This document shows, piece after piece, positions 62,216 to 64,000 of a DNA stretch of 64,000 bases (positions are counted from its first letter, which is position 1; each line of letters begins with the position of its first letter). The DNA comes from Beutenbergia cavernae DSM 12333 (lineage in GTDB: Bacteria > Actinomycetota > Actinomycetes > Actinomycetales > Beutenbergiaceae). The stretch covers positions 4,465,025-4,529,024 of the forward strand of contig NC_012669.1 of NCBI RefSeq assembly GCF_000023105.1, read 5' to 3'. The position numbers were made by a program, and so were the translations under genes. The notes under the pieces were generated by a model. That model worked only from the letters and a program-made list of their open reading frames with translations, was not told where the DNA came from and did no database searches.

Positions 62216-62294
62216 CCGAGCACCCTACGAGCGCGGGCAGCGGGACAGAGAACGGGCTCCGTCGGGTCCCGGTGGCCGGGCGGCGCCCGCGCTC

Positions 62295-62804
62295 CTAGCC
62301 GGCCATCTCCATGATCGGCTCGCCGTCAGGCGACAGCACGTACCAGACGTCGTTCGCGCCCTGACCGTTCACGTCGCCGGCGGCCGTGTCCTGGGCGAAG
62401 AGGTACAGCGGCCATCCGTTGAGCGTGAGCTGGAGCTCGCCGTCGGGTGTCTCGATGGTCCCGACCTCGCCCGTGACGCCGTCGACCACCGGTTCCTCCG
62501 AGGAGGCGATGACGGGCGGCCACGCCGTCAGGCAGTCGCCGGTGCAGGCGCTGGCGTCGCCGCCCTGGGTGTCGTTGGTGAACATGTACGCCGTCATGCC
62601 GGCGCCGTCGACGACGATCTCGCCGAGGTCGCTGTCGGCCGTCGCGAGGTCGGCATCCGCGGGGGCCTCCTCCTCGGGCGCTGCCGACTCCTCCTGGGCG
62701 GTCGTCTCCTCCGGCTCGGCGGGGTCCTCGCCCCCGCTGCACGCCGCCAGTGCCAACGCGGCCGCGGCCAACCCGGCCAGCGCCGCTCGTCGAACGATCC
62801 TCAT
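62295..62804 (-). CDS. Lipoprotein with secreted-repeat domains (COG4315-like)
   Basis: A 169-residue lipoprotein. A signal peptide ends in a lipobox with Cys22 (LALAAC), followed by an acidic Glu/Ala/Pro-rich linker (about 25-55). Two 'secreted repeat of unknown function' units follow: one includes TAYMFTNDTQGGDASACTGD with CLTAWPPV, the other LNGWPLYLFAQDTAAGDVNG. The Cys pair in CTGDC is typical. Function unknown; it is displayed on the outer face of the membrane. Confidence 0.88.
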   Translation of the reverse strand: MRIVRRAALAGLAAAALALAACSGGEDPAEPEETTAQEESAAPEEEAPADADLATADSDLGEIVVDGAGMTAYMFTNDTQGGDASACTGDCLTAWPPVIASSEEPVVDGVTGEVGTIETPDGELQLTLNGWPLYLFAQDTAAGDVNGQGANDVWYVLSPDGEPIMEMAG

Positions 62805-62927
62805 CGGTCCGCCTCCCGTGAATGGGTCCGCCCGGGGCGCGGATGCGCGACGGCGCGGCCACACGCATGACACGAGGTGCGGCGCCGACCGGTTCGATCC
62901 AGCTCGGTCGCGAGCGCTCCGCCGTGC

Positions 62928-63701
62928 TCACGTCCCGAGCAGGCGCACCCGCTCCTCGATGACGCCCGGGACGCCGTCGTCGACCGGGGCGTCGATCGCG
63001 CGCAGCACGCCTGCGAGGGCAGCCGCGGCGTCGAGCAGGTCCGCCGCCTCCAGGCTTCTGGGATGCGTCCTCTCCAGGCCCGGCGGCACGGGGGCACCCG
63101 CGTTCTCGACGGTGACGGCGCCGAAGTGCGGGTACGTCAGGCCGAGGTCGGCGGCCCAGAGCTGCCAGACGAGGTCCCGGCCCTCGGTGAGGCAGCGCAG
63201 CGCGCGCCAGGGATGGCCGCGGTGCGCATGGCGCGCCGCGTCGCCGACGGCGACCCAGGCGAGGAACGCCCACTCGTGGCGCGTGCCGCCGTCGGGCACC
63301 CAGCGGTCCGGCCCGAGCGGCGTCGCGAGCCGACCGGCTCGGTCCACGAGCGCGCGAGCCTCGGGCGGGAGACCCGTGCGGAACTCGGCGGGGACGACGA
63401 CGAGGCTCAGCTGCCGCCCGTCGTCGTACAGGATCACGAGGTGCGAGCCGGACGCCCACGGCTGCGCCAGCGAGCCCGCGACCGGCGCGAACGCTCGCGC
63501 GGCCGCCAGCGCCTCGTCACGCCGCACGTCGAGCGACTCGCCGTCCGCGACGCCGAGGCCGGCGTCGACGTCCGAGAGAGCGTCTCCGGCGCCGCGGCCG
63601 AGCGACCCGCTGAGCTCGAGCCAGTCGACCCACGGCGTGCGCTCGGCCCAGGCCGTGAGGGCGTCGACGAGGCCCTGCGGGCCGGACGAGGTCGTGGTCA
63701 T
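62928..63701 (-). CDS. Nucleotidyltransferase domain protein
   Basis: A 257-residue protein with a minimal nucleotidyltransferase motif: SGSLGRGAGDALSDVDAGLG at about residues 27-46 (GSxxRG followed by SDxD). A helical C-terminal domain follows (RHEWAFLAWVAVGDAARHAH). Relatives include aminoglycoside and lincosamide nucleotidyltransferases and the nucleotidyltransferase part of toxin-antitoxin pairs; the target is unknown. GAGGATGAGGCG precedes the ATG at 63701; an ATG at 63749 would add 16 residues. It is divergent from a phosphotransferase gene. Confidence 0.78.
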   Translation of the reverse strand: MTTTSSGPQGLVDALTAWAERTPWVDWLELSGSLGRGAGDALSDVDAGLGVADGESLDVRRDEALAAARAFAPVAGSLAQPWASGSHLVILYDDGRQLSLVVVPAEFRTGLPPEARALVDRAGRLATPLGPDRWVPDGGTRHEWAFLAWVAVGDAARHAHRGHPWRALRCLTEGRDLVWQLWAADLGLTYPHFGAVTVENAGAPVPPGLERTHPRSLEAADLLDAAAALAGVLRAIDAPVDDGVPGVIEERVRLLGT

Positions 63702-63762
63702 CGCCTCATCCTCGCGGGAATCACGTTGGCCCAGCCAGGCCGACGCCATAGCCTCGCCCCCG

Positions 63763-64000
63763 ATGACCCGCCACGGCACCCAGATCCCGACCATCGACGT
63801 CGAGCTCGCTCGACGCCTCGTCGCCGACCAGATGCCGCAATGGTCACACCTGCCGGTGCGACCGGTGGAGCTGTCCGGCTGGGACAACCGCACGTTCCGC
63901 CTCGGCGACGACATGTCCGTCCGCCTCCCGAGCGCCGAGGGCTACCGCGAGCAGGTCGCCAAGGAGCAGCACTGGCTGCCCCGGCTCGCCCCGCACCTGC
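63763..64000 (+). CDS. Phosphotransferase (APH family), N-terminal part (runs off window)
   Basis: The first 79 residues of an aminoglycoside phosphotransferase-like kinase. The start MTRHGTQIPTIDVELARRLV leads to VELSGWDNRTFRLGDDMSVR and LPSAEGYREQVAKEQHWLPR, the nucleotide-binding N-lobe pattern of the family (G-W-D-N-x-x-x-x-L and a Glu in the helix). The catalytic HGD and DFG-like motifs lie beyond the right edge. The substrate may be an antibiotic, sugar or amino alcohol and cannot be decided here. Confidence 0.85.
   Translation, partial: MTRHGTQIPTIDVELARRLVADQMPQWSHLPVRPVELSGWDNRTFRLGDDMSVRLPSAEGYREQVAKEQHWLPRLAPHL

Overview
The window is a very GC-rich (roughly 70% or more by eye) stretch of chromosome from a saprophytic actinobacterium. 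High G/C at third positions, GTG and TTG starts, twin-arginine lipoproteins, an F420-type LLM oxidoreductase, two ECF42-type sigma factors and sugar ABC importers without their own ATPase all fit a member of the Micrococcales (Cellulomonadaceae or Promicromonosporaceae-like). The genus cannot be fixed from sequence reading alone. I see no rRNA, tRNA, CRISPR array, integrase or insertion sequence.

Layout. 0-3 kb: truncated type B carboxylesterase, a FadR/GntR regulator, a class C beta-lactamase-like hydrolase and a GrpB protein. 3.2-12.1 kb: a beta-glucan oligosaccharide locus (solute-binding lipoprotein, two LplB/LplC-type permeases, a TetR repressor, a GH3 beta-glucosidase and an intracellular GH5 enzyme). 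12-19 kb: NmrA-like protein, GDPD phosphodiesterase, orphan glycine-betaine-binding protein, CutC and an M81 (MlrC) protein. 18.8-21 kb: a translationally coupled sigma factor-ogt-alkA DNA alkylation repair operon. 21-30.3 kb: an acetylxylan esterase next to a polysaccharide lyase family 8 (hyaluronate/chondroitin/xanthan lyase) regulon. That regulon holds a Tat-exported lyase, a DeoR-LacI hybrid regulator, a Gfo/Idh/MocA oxidoreductase and an ABC importer; three copies of one 14-bp operator tie it together.

30.4-35.6 kb: methyltransferase, a TetR/LLM divergent pair with twin GGAGG operators, a second serine hydrolase, a DUF1269 protein and a VapBC pair. 35.7-40.8 kb: most of the non-phosphorylative L-fucose pathway (fucose dehydrogenase, fuconate dehydratase, SDR 4-dehydrogenase, diketo-acid hydrolase). 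40.8-51.3 kb: two ECF42 sigma/DGPF (YCII) modules surrounding two ABC export operons, a TetR-like protein with an unusual coiled-coil tail and a trans-aconitate methyltransferase. 51.3-53.4 kb: quinone reductase and a Leu/Val/Phe-type dehydrogenase. 53.6-56.5 kb: a two-gene operon of a caspase-like protease carrying a 24-glutamine tract and an alpha/beta hydrolase. 56.7-59.4 kb: a compact leucyl-tRNA synthetase preceded by a leucine leader peptide and attenuator. 59.5-64 kb: a YedY-like sulfite-oxidase-family protein/flavoreductase/DUF6510 operon, an EamA exporter, a secreted-repeat lipoprotein, a nucleotidyltransferase and the start of a phosphotransferase.

Several unrelated palindromic repeat families sit between or inside genes: a 70-bp palindrome with a shorter relative, a 21-bp perfect inverted repeat inside the GH5 gene, and three tandem 66-68-bp hairpins that supply the start of a sigma factor gene. 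The leading candidate for an undescribed system is the caspase-polyQ/hydrolase pair; the best supported regulatory elements are the leuS attenuator and the lyase regulon operator.
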